NCBI RefSeq assembly: GCF_003013715.1
Contig: NC_072812.1
Location: forward strand, 2,728,001 to 2,792,000
From: Candidozyma auris
Taxonomy: Eukaryota > Ascomycota > Pichiomycetes > Serinales > Metschnikowiaceae
Reading direction: 5' to 3'
DNA: 64,000 bases
The notes beneath the pieces are model-generated. The model was not told where the DNA came from and did not search any database. It saw only the letters and a list, made by a program, of their open reading frames with translations. Shown piece after piece: positions 8,443 to 19,807 of this stretch. Position 1 is the stretch's first letter; every line of letters begins with the position of its first letter. Both the position numbers and the translations under genes were made by a program.

Positions 8443-11178
8443 ATGGTCACAGAAAAACCGCTGTCGTCAAAACCGCCTAGGCCTGTTTCCATCAGCATTC
8501 CTTCCAACCAGGCTCCACAAGAAGAATCACTGGCCAAAGGAGGAACTGACGCTAAACCCCCAGTGCCGACGCCAGACGCGACTGAAGGGGCAAATTCCTC
8601 GTCAAAAGCATCTTCTTCGGCTATAGTATCGCCTCTGGTAGCGTCAGAAGCTAAGAATTCGCCCTTTCCTCATACGCTAGCGTCAGGTACGCAGAGTGTC
8701 ACTGGAGCAGGCTCTTCAGCGAACCAAAGTGCTTTGAACGTGGCAGAGGGGCCCAGCGTGATCAACAAGCAGCTTTTGTCGAAGTTGAACAAGTCCTTGA
8801 AGGAGAAACAGAGAATCATCAACAACAGCAAGTCTGACTCGAAGAACCCGGCACTGATCCAGAAGATCGTCACTACGTCACCTGTGCACGGTACGTTTCC
8901 AGGAAATGTGAGTGACAAGAACGAGGAGAAACCTGACAGTTCGGGGGCAGGTGGTGATCGCTCCAACGATCATCACGAGAGATCCGCCAATGACAACGAA
9001 CCGCTTCTACATCCACCCTCAGGCCATAGCCGAACAGAAACACCGCTTTCGGCGCTACCCTCTCTCAAGGGAAGCACGTCGAAGGTGGATCAGGATCATA
9101 GCAAATCGAAGAAAAAGATCTCCAAACAAAACTCAACAAGGACAGATTTTTTCGCAGCCAAGTTGGCCTCTGCTGTGGACGACGTGGACACCTCGGATAG
9201 CGACGAGACTTTTGTGTACGAGAACAGCAACAACGACTTCGAGGCACCAAACGCGTCCTCCAGTAAGGCTGGGCCAGCAACGCTACATCGTGACGACACT
9301 GATGTCAGTACCAATAACAATGCCAATGCCAATGCGAATAGCGGCAGCAACAACAATGTGTCCTCTGCTGGCGTTGTGCATGAAAATGAAAGTGCTAGTG
9401 CTAGTGTACGGAACATGACGCCGTTGGATTCTGCCGTTCAGAGCCCGTCAGTGGAGAAGAAAGAGCACGACGAGCCCAGTGCGCTTGCAACACTCCCAAA
9501 CCCCATATATCAAAGAGCAGAGCTGATTCATTCAGTGCAGTCGTCAAAATGGAACCTCAGAAATACGGTCACCAATTCGAATGTGACACCTCCAACAACT
9601 CAGGTTGTTCGCAACCAACAGAACCCCATGAGTGCCCATGGGTCTAATTCATGCTCGGAAGTGCACCTGTTCGCCAACCCATACATCGATCTCAACAAGG
9701 GTGGCTCGATCAAAAATGTCAGGAAGTCAAGCTCTCAGTCGCTCATAAACAACGATCACAAGGCAAATCTAAATCTTTCACCTCGTTATGCCGCCTCGAA
9801 CCAGAACTTCGGATTCAATTCACCTGGCGCCCACAGCCATGAGGGTTCGCATGACAGATACTCTTTTGATGAGGACGGTATCATGTGTGACGAGGTTTCG
9901 TATCAGGGCGACGTTGCTCTGGTATGCACTGATTTTAATAACACGGTAACTCAGTCCTCGGAGCAACCAAAAGATGATCATTTGGCCCTCAACAGCAGGA
10001 GCACAGACAAAAACCACAGATCCTCCACGACGTCGCTGAAACTCAGATCGACGACTTCTAAGTTGTTCGACAAAAAGGGCGCTCAGCCAAGGCGCTACAG
10101 TATTATACCTGACGATATCGACATTGAGGATTTTGACGACGACTTAATTTATTACGACAACAACAACATTCGTTTTCCATACAATAGCCAGAACGGGAGC
10201 CACCTTAATGAATCCACCTCGTTACTTAACCATCACCGCATGCCCCACTATCGTTCACTCAACTTGAGTAACACAGGTCCCCGTCAACATGTCAACAATA
10301 AGCGATACTCATCGATGGGTTTCAATAACAGAGCTCCGCTGGGCAACAACATATATCCCTTTCCGTACCACGATCAAAAATATCAGTTTGATTTGGATAA
10401 CTACGATGAAGAGGCTACAATGGATAGTCCTGACGAAGTGCATGCTAAGTCCATCTTTGCCAATCGGAACAATCTTTCACCCAGCAACACTCACTTCAGG
10501 CTTCCTAGAAAGGTATCTGATGACAGTATGAGGAAAGGCCGTGTGAGATGCTTAAAAAGCTTTGTCTACACTATGGTGTCTATCGTATTGATATTAGCCA
10601 TCGGTTTCATCATGGGATTCTTGCTCGCTTCCACTAAAGAACTTTCCAACTTGTCGATTGTGAATATCAACAATGCACTAGTGAGCCAGGATGAGCTACT
10701 ATTCAGTGTTATTGTGGAGGCAGTCAACCCAGGCTGGTTCACGGTCTCTATCGAGGATGTTGAAATCGACATTTTTGCCAAGAGTGGCTATCTCAAGGAC
10801 GAGCTGGCTGGAACTCTGGAGAGCACTGTAGAAACCGTGTTGTTAGGCAGCGTGACAAGTTTTGAGTCTACGGTCGACTTCCACCGCAGTTTCTTCAATA
10901 GAGAGTTCCAGCAGCAGAAGGGTGAAATTAAGCTTGTGGCACCTGGACGCAATCTTACAGGAAGTATCGATACGGCACTTTTGCAAAGTGTTGGAGACAT
11001 GGAAGAAACAGAGAATCCAGACAACTCGGAGAAGTGGGAAATTATACGAAAGCATCCCTTTGATCTCATATTGAGGGGCGTGTTGAAGTACAAGTTGCCG
11101 CTCTCCAACACAGAGAAGTCAGCCGTGGTGGATAAAGTAGGCTACATCGATCCCGAAGTTCCTCAGGGGATAATATAA
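8443..11178 (+). CDS. VAC7: Vacuolar membrane protein Vac7, activator of PI(3,5)P2 synthesis
   Basis: A 911-residue protein from ATG 8443 (the open frame upstream begins only with TTG). The first 700 residues are low-complexity Ser/Asn-rich and probably disordered cytosol. A basic stretch and a single membrane segment follow at about 706-729 (SFVYTMVSIVLILAIGFIMG), then a lumenal domain. The block DELLFSVIVEAVNPGWFTVSIEDVEIDIFAKS is characteristic of Vac7, which positively regulates the Fab1 lipid kinase on the vacuole and so controls vacuole inheritance and size. Length and topology (one C-terminal membrane span) agree with the yeast protein. It converges on the broken P450, with 43 bases between the two ends. 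Confidence 0.88.
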   Translation: MVTEKPLSSKPPRPVSISIPSNQAPQEESLAKGGTDAKPPVPTPDATEGANSSSKASSSAIVSPLVASEAKNSPFPHTLASGTQSVTGAGSSANQSALNVAEGPSVINKQLLSKLNKSLKEKQRIINNSKSDSKNPALIQKIVTTSPVHGTFPGNVSDKNEEKPDSSGAGGDRSNDHHERSANDNEPLLHPPSGHSRTETPLSALPSLKGSTSKVDQDHSKSKKKISKQNSTRTDFFAAKLASAVDDVDTSDSDETFVYENSNNDFEAPNASSSKAGPATLHRDDTDVSTNNNANANANSGSNNNVSSAGVVHENESASASVRNMTPLDSAVQSPSVEKKEHDEPSALATLPNPIYQRAELIHSVQSSKWNLRNTVTNSNVTPPTTQVVRNQQNPMSAHGSNSCSEVHLFANPYIDLNKGGSIKNVRKSSSQSLINNDHKANLNLSPRYAASNQNFGFNSPGAHSHEGSHDRYSFDEDGIMCDEVSYQGDVALVCTDFNNTVTQSSEQPKDDHLALNSRSTDKNHRSSTTSLKLRSTTSKLFDKKGAQPRRYSIIPDDIDIEDFDDDLIYYDNNNIRFPYNSQNGSHLNESTSLLNHHRMPHYRSLNLSNTGPRQHVNNKRYSSMGFNNRAPLGNNIYPFPYHDQKYQFDLDNYDEEATMDSPDEVHAKSIFANRNNLSPSNTHFRLPRKVSDDSMRKGRVRCLKSFVYTMVSIVLILAIGFIMGFLLASTKELSNLSIVNINNALVSQDELLFSVIVEAVNPGWFTVSIEDVEIDIFAKSGYLKDELAGTLESTVETVLLGSVTSFESTVDFHRSFFNREFQQQKGEIKLVAPGRNLTGSIDTALLQSVGDMEETENPDNSEKWEIIRKHPFDLILRGVLKYKLPLSNTEKSAVVDKVGYIDPEVPQGII

Positions 11179-11221
11179 GTTGCTTCAGTGGTAGCATGGA
11201 TGTAAATGAAGGTCATCTACC

Positions 11222-12811
11222 CTAGCCAAAGAGAATCTCATGGCGTAGTTCCAGCGATCCTGGATGATGTCTCCGCCTCAACCAGACCTTGAACTCTTTT
11301 GGCTCAAACGAAGTTGCCGATGGACACAGATTGGCTTCAAATGGGTCCATGATCATCTGCTTATTCGGATCCACTGGCCGTCTTACCTGGAAGGTCAAGA
11401 CAGTACGACATAGCAAGACATAGAGCTCCTTGAGTGCCAAAGCCACGCCGGTGCATTTCCTGGAGCCGGCGCCAAAGGCAAAGTGTCTGAGTGTGGATTC
11501 AGGGACAATATTGTAATTTTCATCGATCCAGCGGTCAGGGAAAAAGCTGTATGGGTTCTGGAAAACCTTCCAGTCGTGATTGGCAGCATAGGCGTTCATG
11601 AGCAACATGGTGCCCTTGGGAATGGTCATGCCAGCAAATACAACGTCTTTAGTTGTTTCTCGAGGCAAGGAAAGTGGCAACACCGTGAAGTAGCGCATGG
11701 TTTCATGAATCAAGGCCAAAGCGTATACTGAAGCCTGCTCGGTGGCCACCTTCCTCCAGGCGGTGCCCAAGTCTCCGTAAATTGACAAGAGCTCCCTGAA
11801 AAGCCGTTCTTGCATTTTGTAGCCCTCTGGAGGTCTCGCCAAGTGGCCAATGAGATGGTCGTAGTTCAAGGCAATGTTATCGAGCCCAGCACTCACCATG
11901 CTAAGACAGAGACTGGCGATCTCGCTGGAAGTAAGGCTGCTGGTCGGGTCCAGATAAACTCTACCAAGCAAGCAGGACATGGCGGATTCAGAGCCCCTGG
12001 CGAAATCGACCTCAAACTGTTTCATGAACTGGCCCATATAAATGTCTCTGGATTTTGCAGCCATTTGCGCTGTGGGCAGAAAGAGCCACGCTAGGCATTT
12101 TCCTCCAGGAATGTAGTCCTGGTAGTTGGCAAGGGGCGAGCGAAGACGAATTATGGTGTTTTCTGTGTCTGCCACTGTATCAGCCAAGCTAGAGTGTGGC
12201 CCATAAGGATGTAGGCGGAAGCCATAAGTGTAGTGAAGAGCACATCCCAAAACAAAGTACTGGGCGGGACGAAGAAGCGAGACATCGTCGTGAGGAGTTC
12301 TTGAGTAGTACGAAGAAGAGACACTTTTTCGAAGATGGTGCTGGATAAACATTCTGGAATGCAAATCCACGATTCGACACCCCCATTGCGAGTCCACATA
12401 TCTCCTCGAAAGCTGCTTCCCAATACACTTTTTCTTAGCTGGCACGAAGCTCCCGCGGGGGTCAGCCCGACCGTGAAGCCCTGGGTGGCCGAAACAACGT
12501 TGTGGAAAGTGTGGAAAAGTGGCCTTGACCCTGTGGCCTGGGAGTGACGAAGCCAGAGTTCGCTCACCTGGGAGTGGGAGTTCACCACGAGCACGGGGCG
12601 GGTTCCGAGGCGAATGACGAAGCTTGGACGCTGGTATTTTCTTGCCCACGCCATGAATTGTCTGGCTGGGTTGTTCTGGACAAGAAAAGCATGTCCTACG
12701 AGGGGGAAAGTAGGGAGATGGAGGGCTCCGGGGATTTGGGCGTTGTGGGAGGAAGCCAGGAAGAGGAGAAGGGCTAGGAGGACGAGTAGAAGCGAGGGCG
12801 AGAAGAAGCAT
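11222..12811 (-). pseudogene. Cytochrome P450 disrupted by two frame changes
   Basis: The C-terminal two-thirds is an intact P450. It has AGLDNIALNYDHLIGHLA as the I-helix region, HETMR as the ExxR motif, PDRW, and the haem loop FAFGAGSRKCTG with its cysteine. The N-terminal third is P450-like only in another frame: a hydrophobic anchor (LLLVLLALLLFLASS), IPGALHLPTFPLVGHAF, and VVSATQGFTVGLTP. ATG 12811 opens the first frame, so a shift is needed within the first few codons (near 12790) and back near a five-base T run (12429-12433 on the plus strand). The CQLRK / KKCIGKQLSRR junction there reads smoothly. The sequence resembles the fungal phenylacetate-hydroxylase-like P450 group. It may be a young pseudogene, or both shifts may be homopolymer errors. 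No intron signals were seen at the junctions. Confidence 0.7.
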
Positions 12812-13853
12812 TTTAGTGGGTTTTAGAGACAAGCATAGGGTAGTGAAGTTGATGAGTAGAGTGGGTGCAAATACAAATGCACCTACCGTGAGGTGGACGT
12901 TTAGGGCAAAAAAAAAAAGAAAAGTATAAAGTGTAGCTGAGAGGTTGATCGAATTGCCAGAGAGTGGTTTAGACATCAAGTGGTCAATTGGATAGCAATT
13001 CTAATAAATAGCTTCTTAATGCCAGTATAGGCTCAAGTCTCCTGGTGATGGCTGACTATGAGGATGGATGAACATTTGAGTATGCTCCAGCAGAGCCGTT
13101 GCAAGCCAGAGCCACAATTTCCACACAGTTCTCGTCGAGCAAATATCTCTAATCTAATTACATCGTAAGAGTGTCCAATCTCGGGCGTGCCGAAAGAAGA
13201 GCCCAACGTGGAAAGTCTCCAAGCCCCGGAACCCTCTGCATCGTCGCCCACAACGGCTTTCTCACCGAACAAAGCACGGTTTTGTGATTTCCACGGCCAT
13301 GACGTGTAGCTGCTGCTTCCAACGTGCTTCCAGCGGTACTTCCAGCGGTCCTTGTAGGGTCCTTTATGTTCGAATGCTCTCACTAATAAAGTAGCCTTTG
13401 CAAATCCCTCATTATTGCAAATCCAACTCGGCTTAAACTCTCTGGGTCTCTGTCGAATCCTTGAATATCTCAGCCACTTTGACAGGCTTCTTTTCCGCCT
13501 CGCTTCGTGTGGGCAGCCTCGGATTTCCGCTTTGTCCTTTCGGCATCGTTCTGATCCGGGGTGCAAAGCCAGTAACACAAAAAAAAGCACCCAGCATGTC
13601 GCCAGTGCTGCTGATTTCAACACGGGGCCTCTCAAAAGTGTCACAAATCGACGATTTCGAAACTTACCCTTCCATCCGCAGATCCAGCGTTAGTCAACTT
13701 CCTGGCCTTGATTTTGAGTCAGAAAGAGCTCTCCTACCAGTATTCCCACTCCTGACTCCTGGTCCCAGTTTCCTCGGAAAAGTGACTCTTTGCGGTCACA
13801 CGGACCCACACAGAGGCACTAGCACTTTTGTAGCGGCGTGGCGGCAATTTTGC

Positions 13854-13866
13854 AAATGGCTGCAAA
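13854..13866 (+). promoter_or_regulatory. Perfect AAATGGCTGCAAA word
   Basis: An exact 13-base copy in noncoding DNA, immediately followed by TGG. It belongs to the dispersed family described in the findings. Confidence 0.45.
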
Positions 13867-14143
13867 TGGTGGAATATTGCATAGGCCCGAGCCCGGCGAC
13901 AACCCGAGCCCCCCGGGCGGCTAAATTGCCTCGATAACGTCTGCAAGGCTAAAACCTGATAACGCTGTTGTCGAGAAAATGGCGATCGTCACAGCTGGTG
14001 CAACCGGCGCTCGGCGCTGGAAGGGTTAAACTTGACAAGGTTGGTTTTGGTTGCTTCAGCCGCATCTACCGAGTACCTTACAAACTGCAAAGATAAAGAG
14101 GGAAGCGATTTGGGGTCAGGGGGGAGGATTTGAAGAGGAGAAC

Positions 14144-16624
14144 CACGTGATGGACAAATCTATGGAGCCAAATCCTTTAGTCTGACGACTTCAAGACGTT
14201 TTTCTACGTTATTTGGGGTACCAAGAGGTGAAATGTATCCGGGTAGTAGATCCGCTGTGAAGCATGTGAGGGAAGGTTTTCACGGCGTGTGTGCAGGACA
14301 CGGTCTATCTACGAAGGACGTGGGGGGTCCCGGGGGGCCCCACAGTGGGCGAGGAAGAGGCATAATTTGCTCATGAGGAGGAAATGGAACTGGGATCACG
14401 TGGGCGCCCCACCAGGGAATAGACAATTCCAGGTATCGCTGGCCAATGCGGGCCAAATCAGTTTTTTCAGCCATTGCACTGTTTGCAGCCACCAAGCAGT
14501 GGAAAATCGGGACTACCAATTCGAAATGCATAGATTACGGTGGGAATTCTCCTGATCTCCGGATTTGGGGGCCATTAGCCGGGATTAGCCGGGGGGAAAT
14601 GGCTATCAAGGTGATGTACATGTCCGGAGATGTAATTCTCAAGAGTTGCAGCCAACGCAGAAAGAGAAAACAACGCTTATCGCCCAGATCAGTAGCCGTT
14701 GGCGATACGGGGCCACAAACGGCACTTGGTGGCTGGCTGGCTGGGGACGTCACGTGAGAGAGTGTGTGTGTGTCCCTTTTTTTGTGTTTGATTGCAGCGT
14801 GCGTCAGAGCCACCTTTAAAGAGCTCTCTCGAATGTCTCACAGTGCACATGGTCCACACAAATTGTTTAACGCCCACACACAAACTGTAAAATTGGCCCC
14901 AATTCCTATAGGGCGCCACGAGGCAGTTTCTGTGGCGACATGGCTTCGCCTCATCACCGCCCTGTTGTGTGTTTACGACGGCCCGGGAGCAAATGGCTCA
15001 TCAAAAGCGCAATTGACTAATGTGTCAAAACGTCATTGTTGTTTTAGCGTCTGAGAATACGACGGTGCCCACAGCATGCTGTGGCTTCCAGAAATACAGC
15101 CCCTCCTTGCCCCAAGGAGACAGCATCAAACAGGCAAGTGCAATGGTTGCAAAACAGAAAAAAAAAGCTTCGCTCGAGTGGATTTATCGCAGAGGTAGCG
15201 CCAAAGCCGTTCTGAGACGAGGCCGCTCGGAATTAAGCGCCAGAAATCCATCCGGCGGTGCAAATCCCTCGAGACATTTGGAGATTGACATTCCTGTTCG
15301 GGGCCCGGTGGGATTTTCCACTTCCATGGATGGATATCTTCTGGCCAGCATTATGGGACACCCATTTTTCTCATATAACCGAAGAACAATGGACTCTGGC
15401 TTGTGAATCCGGACCCACCAACGTGGGAACGGTTTTCTTATTCTTTCTTCTGGCGAAAACGGCCAATCTTCGCTGAAGCTGGGTCGACGGACGGACGGTG
15501 TTGGTGACTTAGATCGCCAGATCTGGGCCTTGCACGGTTTGTGCATCCAGGGAAACCCAGCACAACAACGCATCCACCAGGGTCCTGCAACTGCTCAGGG
15601 GTATCACCGTTGAGGTTGTTTTGGATGCACTGGCTAGGAAGTTTTGGGAACTACTGGGACCTTTTTTTTTCTTATGGATGACTCTGATTTTCTGACTTCT
15701 TTCGTCTCGGGCCTTCGCCAGGCTGGTTCTTCTGGAAACCTTCCCACAGACACCTGTGTGAGGCTCCCGCCTCGACTTGACTTTTTGTAGGGGCATTTTC
15801 GCCAGGGATCAGAGCCAAGCCCACATTGGTTGCAAAATTACTCAACTATGGCTGCTGCAACTCATTCTGTGGGAAGGAACTACCGAGCTGGCTGTAGACA
15901 CAGGACATGGTTTCTTCTACTTGGGAGCCCCTGAGCTAATGCAATGTGGGTATACTTGGGAGAAGTCTACATAGACCCCCACGCGTCTGGGACGGTCCCC
16001 CAAACTGTATGGGTGGAGGCACCATAGAAGCTGGCGTCCTTGTAACAGAATATTAAGTCCTAGTCGATGATTATTATTTGCCAAGAGCACAAGGCTGACC
16101 GTTAGCGAAAGACATCTCAAGATACTGCAGCTCGATAATGCAAGCTCGGGGGGTTAGGAACGGTTCCGGGGGTAAGGTGCGAGGTTGTGACCGGGGGCAC
16201 CGTGCGTTCGGGGATGCATTAGGAGCACTTCCGGGGGTCTGCCCTCCTGCTAATTCTGGTAGGGTAATAACACCTCAACGAAAAAATTAAAAAAAGACAA
16301 ACCGCCAATGCGCTTATTTGAAGAGCTAGGTGTAGAACCCTCAAATTAGAATTATATTGTTCCATATCCAACTCGGCAAAACATATAGAAGTTGACTAAA
16401 CCGGTTTTCCTGCTAAAAGCGATGTCCTGCATATACTCCATGGGCATCGTATCTGCATTCTGTTTGGATGATCTACGATCATGCACGAAAATACCGCATA
16501 GACAGCTAATCCCAAGGGTCCAGTTGACGTAAGGAAGATCTGACGATTAGTACATTCTCCGGAATAGGTGAGAGAATGTGCTGATCTCTAAAAAAGTTTC
16601 TTTTCCCACGTGGCGAGTCACGTG
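14144..16624. promoter_or_regulatory. Cluster of five CACGTG E-boxes
   Basis: CACGTG occurs at 14144-14149, 14398-14403, 14751-14756, 16607-16612 and 16619-16624; the last two are only seven bases apart. About one per 4 kb is expected by chance. CACGTG is the known core site of Cbf1 and Pho4-type bHLH factors in yeasts. The cluster suggests bHLH control of the LYS14-like gene, the P450, or both. Confidence 0.45.
16147..16238. promoter_or_regulatory. Four near-identical CCGGGGG(T/C) boxes
   Basis: CGGGGGGT (16147), CCGGGGGT (16166), CCGGGGGC (16191) and CCGGGGGT (16231) lie in the same orientation within 92 bases. Such C/G blocks are typical sites for zinc-finger or zinc-cluster factors. The factor is unknown. 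They lie about 1.2 kb upstream of the LYS14-like start. Confidence 0.4.
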
Positions 16625-17431
16625 ACAGTTAGTGCTGGGTGGGTGACGTCATTCCTTCTATTTCTGACGCTCCCTCCGGAGATATCACTGCATACAGTGC
16701 GGCTCATCTACCCCCGACCCTCCACGTCGCTCGCAGGCATATGTGCTTATACGCAGGACGGCATATTTTTATTTTGTGACATCCTCGGATTCTCAGCGTG
16801 CCCTCGGAGACCTCCCACCGTCGACAATAGACGCTGCTGCATAACGTTCTGCACCAGGTGCAGAGGGATATTGCTTTTCTTGCTGTCACGACTGAGGCAT
16901 TTCTCGGACTGTGTGCAGACCATGCGCTTAAATAAACCACCCGCGGTAGATGCACCTTGCAGATGAATTCTTGATAAGTGGTTTTGTGTGGTTGATGAAA
17001 AATGTGTCCTGCAGACAGGCGGGCTCTCAAATCTCACACCCTCTCTCATCTAAAACGCTATATATTTCTGTCAAAACCACAAAACCCTCTCCTTCAGGAG
17101 AGACTTTTTCCCATAATACTTTAACATAAGACTTCGTTTGTCCCTAGCCATTCTCCTGGCCCTGCAGATAAGCCCAGCCCCCCCTTCCGTCGTCGTCGTC
17201 TTCGTCCTCGTTTCCCCCACGCTGCCTCTGCGTCCCCCACTCGTTCCCAGCTTCCCCATACTCTATAATCTGGGAGAAGTTACACATTATCGCCAACCAA
17301 AATAAAAAAAAAAAAAACCCCAAAATCACCAACCCAAATCCCAAAACATCCATATCCCAAAATCATCAATTCATCCAAATTCGCCAATCCAAAATAAGCC
17401 CTAATTTCATTCTCTCTCACTTTCCCTCCCA

Positions 17432-19807
17432 ATGACAGCTCCTAGAAGGCAGCGCTCCGAGTACCTGAAAAACGGGTGCAAAGAGTGCAAAAGAAGAAAA
17501 ATCAAGTGTGACGAGTTCATCAACCCGCCCCCCGAGGCCATCCGCAAAATCAACAAACAAGGCAGAGTAGCCTGCTGGCAATGCACCAGGCTCCACAAGG
17601 AGTGTGAGTATCCAATGAAAGGAGAGAAGGTGCCGAGGGTCAGCAGGAAGGCGCTCATGGAGCAGAAGAGGCGGGAGGCCGAGGCCGCCAGCGGCAGTGC
17701 CAGTGCTGCCGGCACGTCTCTTCATAACGGTGGTGTTTCTCTCGACGGCACCCTCAATAACGGCGCTCTTTCCAATAACGGCCTCTCCAACAGCGGCGGC
17801 GCCACCAATGGCTATCATGGTGCTGGTTACGGCCTCAACACACCTTCCAACGGCATTAATGGCATTCTGGGCTACGGATTTGGCGTTGGCCTCGGCCTGA
17901 GCCTCACCCTGGGCCTCGGCTTGGGCTACTTCCAGGGCCCCATGTCGTACTCGGTGCTGAACTTGCTGAACGGGCTCAATCCCTATGCGGGGCCCAACTT
18001 CCCCGTTTCGGCGGCGTCGTCGATTTCCAACCCGCTCGTTGGCGGCGTGGGGCCTCCAGCGCTTCCCAGGCCCCAGGCGGCGCCCTTGGCGGGAAATCTT
18101 TCCACACCCACCTCGTCGTCGCATTTTTCGTCGGCCTCAACTTCCCAGTTCCCGCCAGCGGGTCTCCTGGAACCGTCGCTGGCCACCGCCTCGTCCACGG
18201 CAGAGCCTCCCGAGGACGAAAACGTCAAGTTGGACCCGATCTCGTTCTATGACCAGCTGGACTTGACGCTTCTTGCCGCTGACCTCAACAACTTGGTGCT
18301 GGACATGATCTACGACGTCAATTTCGATGTCAAGGGCCTCACCGACTCCGAGTCGCAGCAGCCCACGCCGCCAACGCCCAACTCAGAGGACTTTGAGTCC
18401 AACTACTACGACCACATCCCTCGCAACCTCAGTTTGGGCTACATTGGCGTCAAGAGGGCCTCGGAAAAGACGTATTTGCATGAGTTTTACCGCGAGTTCG
18501 CCAACATCATTCTTCCCTTCAATGCATACGACGCCCACACGAGGCAGTTTTTCAATCCCGCCAGGGATATCTTGCTCAAATGTGCCCACCGCGAACCTTT
18601 TCTTCTAGCGGCCATTTTGGCCCAGGGTGCCCGCTCGGTGTTCACAAAGTCGGCAAACCCAGACGACGAGCAAGCCTACTACTCGTATCTTCTGCGGTGT
18701 CTTAAATTGCTTGGGCCTGCGCTTGGTGACGCTGGCGAGAAAAACGGGTTGGCGCTTGTGGCGAACATCGAAGCCGTGCTTCTTACAGTGTTGTTGCTTA
18801 CTTCTTCAAACGCTGTGAATGCTAGACAAAATTGGAGACCTCACCTCCGTGGCGCTAAGGACTTGTTGCTCAAGCATAATAAAAACCGCCCGCTTACAAA
18901 AAAATCCAAGGTATTAATCTTCTGCAAGTACTGGTTTGTCTCGTTCGAAATCTTGGCAGGGTTGGGCTCTAAAAATGGAGGGACGGTGCATGTTGATGAG
19001 GAGCTAGATTTATTGCTTAATTACGCCGATCCCTACGAGGTTCAGGTTCTCACTGAACTTGGGCTTATCCTACCAAATGGTTTCAACCTCATTGGCGGCT
19101 ACCACAACGACTGCGTCCCTCACTTAAGAGACCTTATTAAACTTTTGAATAAATCTCGTGCAGCAAAGGCTCAGGCTAGTGAAAATGGGAAGGCTACTCA
19201 ATTGTAGGATGCAAATCCCGGTGGTAGTTCTAAGAAGAAGTTCATTTCCGCTTGTCAATCTACCGAGTGTATTCGTCTACTTGGAGAGTTTGAGAGAGCT
19301 CGCAACAAGGTATTCTTCTCCCAGAATCCTGTCATGTCGCCAGACGATTTTCCTAATGGCGTAATTCCTCAAAACCACCTTCTTGATTCGGCCACTGTTG
19401 CTGGAACGCGCAAAATTGTAAGTTGGGCCGACATTTCCCAGCAGCTGTATTGCTTTGCTGCGGTCATCACTATATTGACGGATTTCCTTGGTGTCCCTCA
19501 CGATTCAGCCCCGGTTCAAGAATTAACAAAGGGTCTTCTTGATCTCATTTCTTTTGTGGAACCGCCAAACAATGAACCTGTTCTCTTTAAGTATTCTGTT
19601 TTGATGGTTCAATGGCCAGCACTGGTTGCTGGTTTGAACGCCATAGAACCTGAACATGTGGCTGCGGTCGAAAGGTTCTTCAACGTGGCTGCCGAAACGG
19701 GATCTGGAAGCGCTGGGCATTCTTTGAAAATGATCAAGAGGCACTGGAAGAGACGTGAACTTGGCCTAGACGAGAGTGAGGAGGAAGTTGACGTTGTGAA
19801 CTATTAG
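17432..19807 (+). CDS. LYS14: LYS14-like Zn2Cys6 transcription factor interrupted by one in-frame TAG
   Basis: A nuclear regulator related to Lys14, known as the activator of lysine biosynthesis genes. ATG 17432 opens a frame with the zinc cluster Cys16-Cys19-Cys26-Cys48-Cys51-Cys58. The gap between the third and fourth cysteines is 21 residues, longer than usual. A Gly/Asn/Leu-rich linker follows, then the regulatory core (DILLKCAHREPFLLAAILAQGARS, RPHLRGAKDLLLKH, CKYWFVSFEILAG). A TAG at 19205-19207 ends the frame at residue 591. The same frame continues open to 19807 and encodes the rest of the Lys14 core (IVSWADISQQL, VAGLNAIEPEHVAAVERFF, HSLKMIKRHWKRR). The stop lies in a variable linker and no convincing intron signals flank it. 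Alternatives are a sequencing error, a recent nonsense allele, readthrough, or truncation to 591 residues. Confidence 0.75.
19205..19207 (+). other. In-frame TAG inside the LYS14-like gene
   Basis: The codon context is CAA TTG TAG GAT. The next 200 codons in the same frame are open and encode conserved Lys14 sequence. This is the only interruption of that frame. Confidence 0.85.

Larger units (their letters stand above)
12812..17431. other. 4.6 kb gene-free, GC-rich divergent intergenic region
   Basis: It lies between two genes transcribed outward, the P450 and the LYS14-like regulator. Open frames here begin with GTG or TTG, lack family features and overlap one another. The region contains five CACGTG boxes (14144, 14398, 14751, 16607, 16619), a CCGGGGG cluster (16147-16238), a tandem ATTAGCCGGG pair near 14575-14594, one perfect AAATGGCTGCAAA at 13854 and a degenerate CCAAAATC-rich leader (about 17300-17400). 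A long regulator promoter or an unannotated noncoding transcript are both possible. Confidence 0.6.

Noticed and set aside
13033..13644. 203-codon minus-strand frame
   Set aside because: It begins with GTG, contains no internal ATG and has no recognisable features.
12812..17431. Centromere in the longest gene-free region
   Set aside because: It is GC-rich rather than a GC trough, and no flanking repeats or other centromere marks are visible. The AT-richer 44.8-48.4 kb stretch is only mildly AT-rich and contains genes.
19190..19240. Intron removing the LYS14-like TAG
   Set aside because: TTGTAG could act as an acceptor, but no donor of GTATGT/GTACGT type and no TACTAAC-like branch were found at suitable distance.
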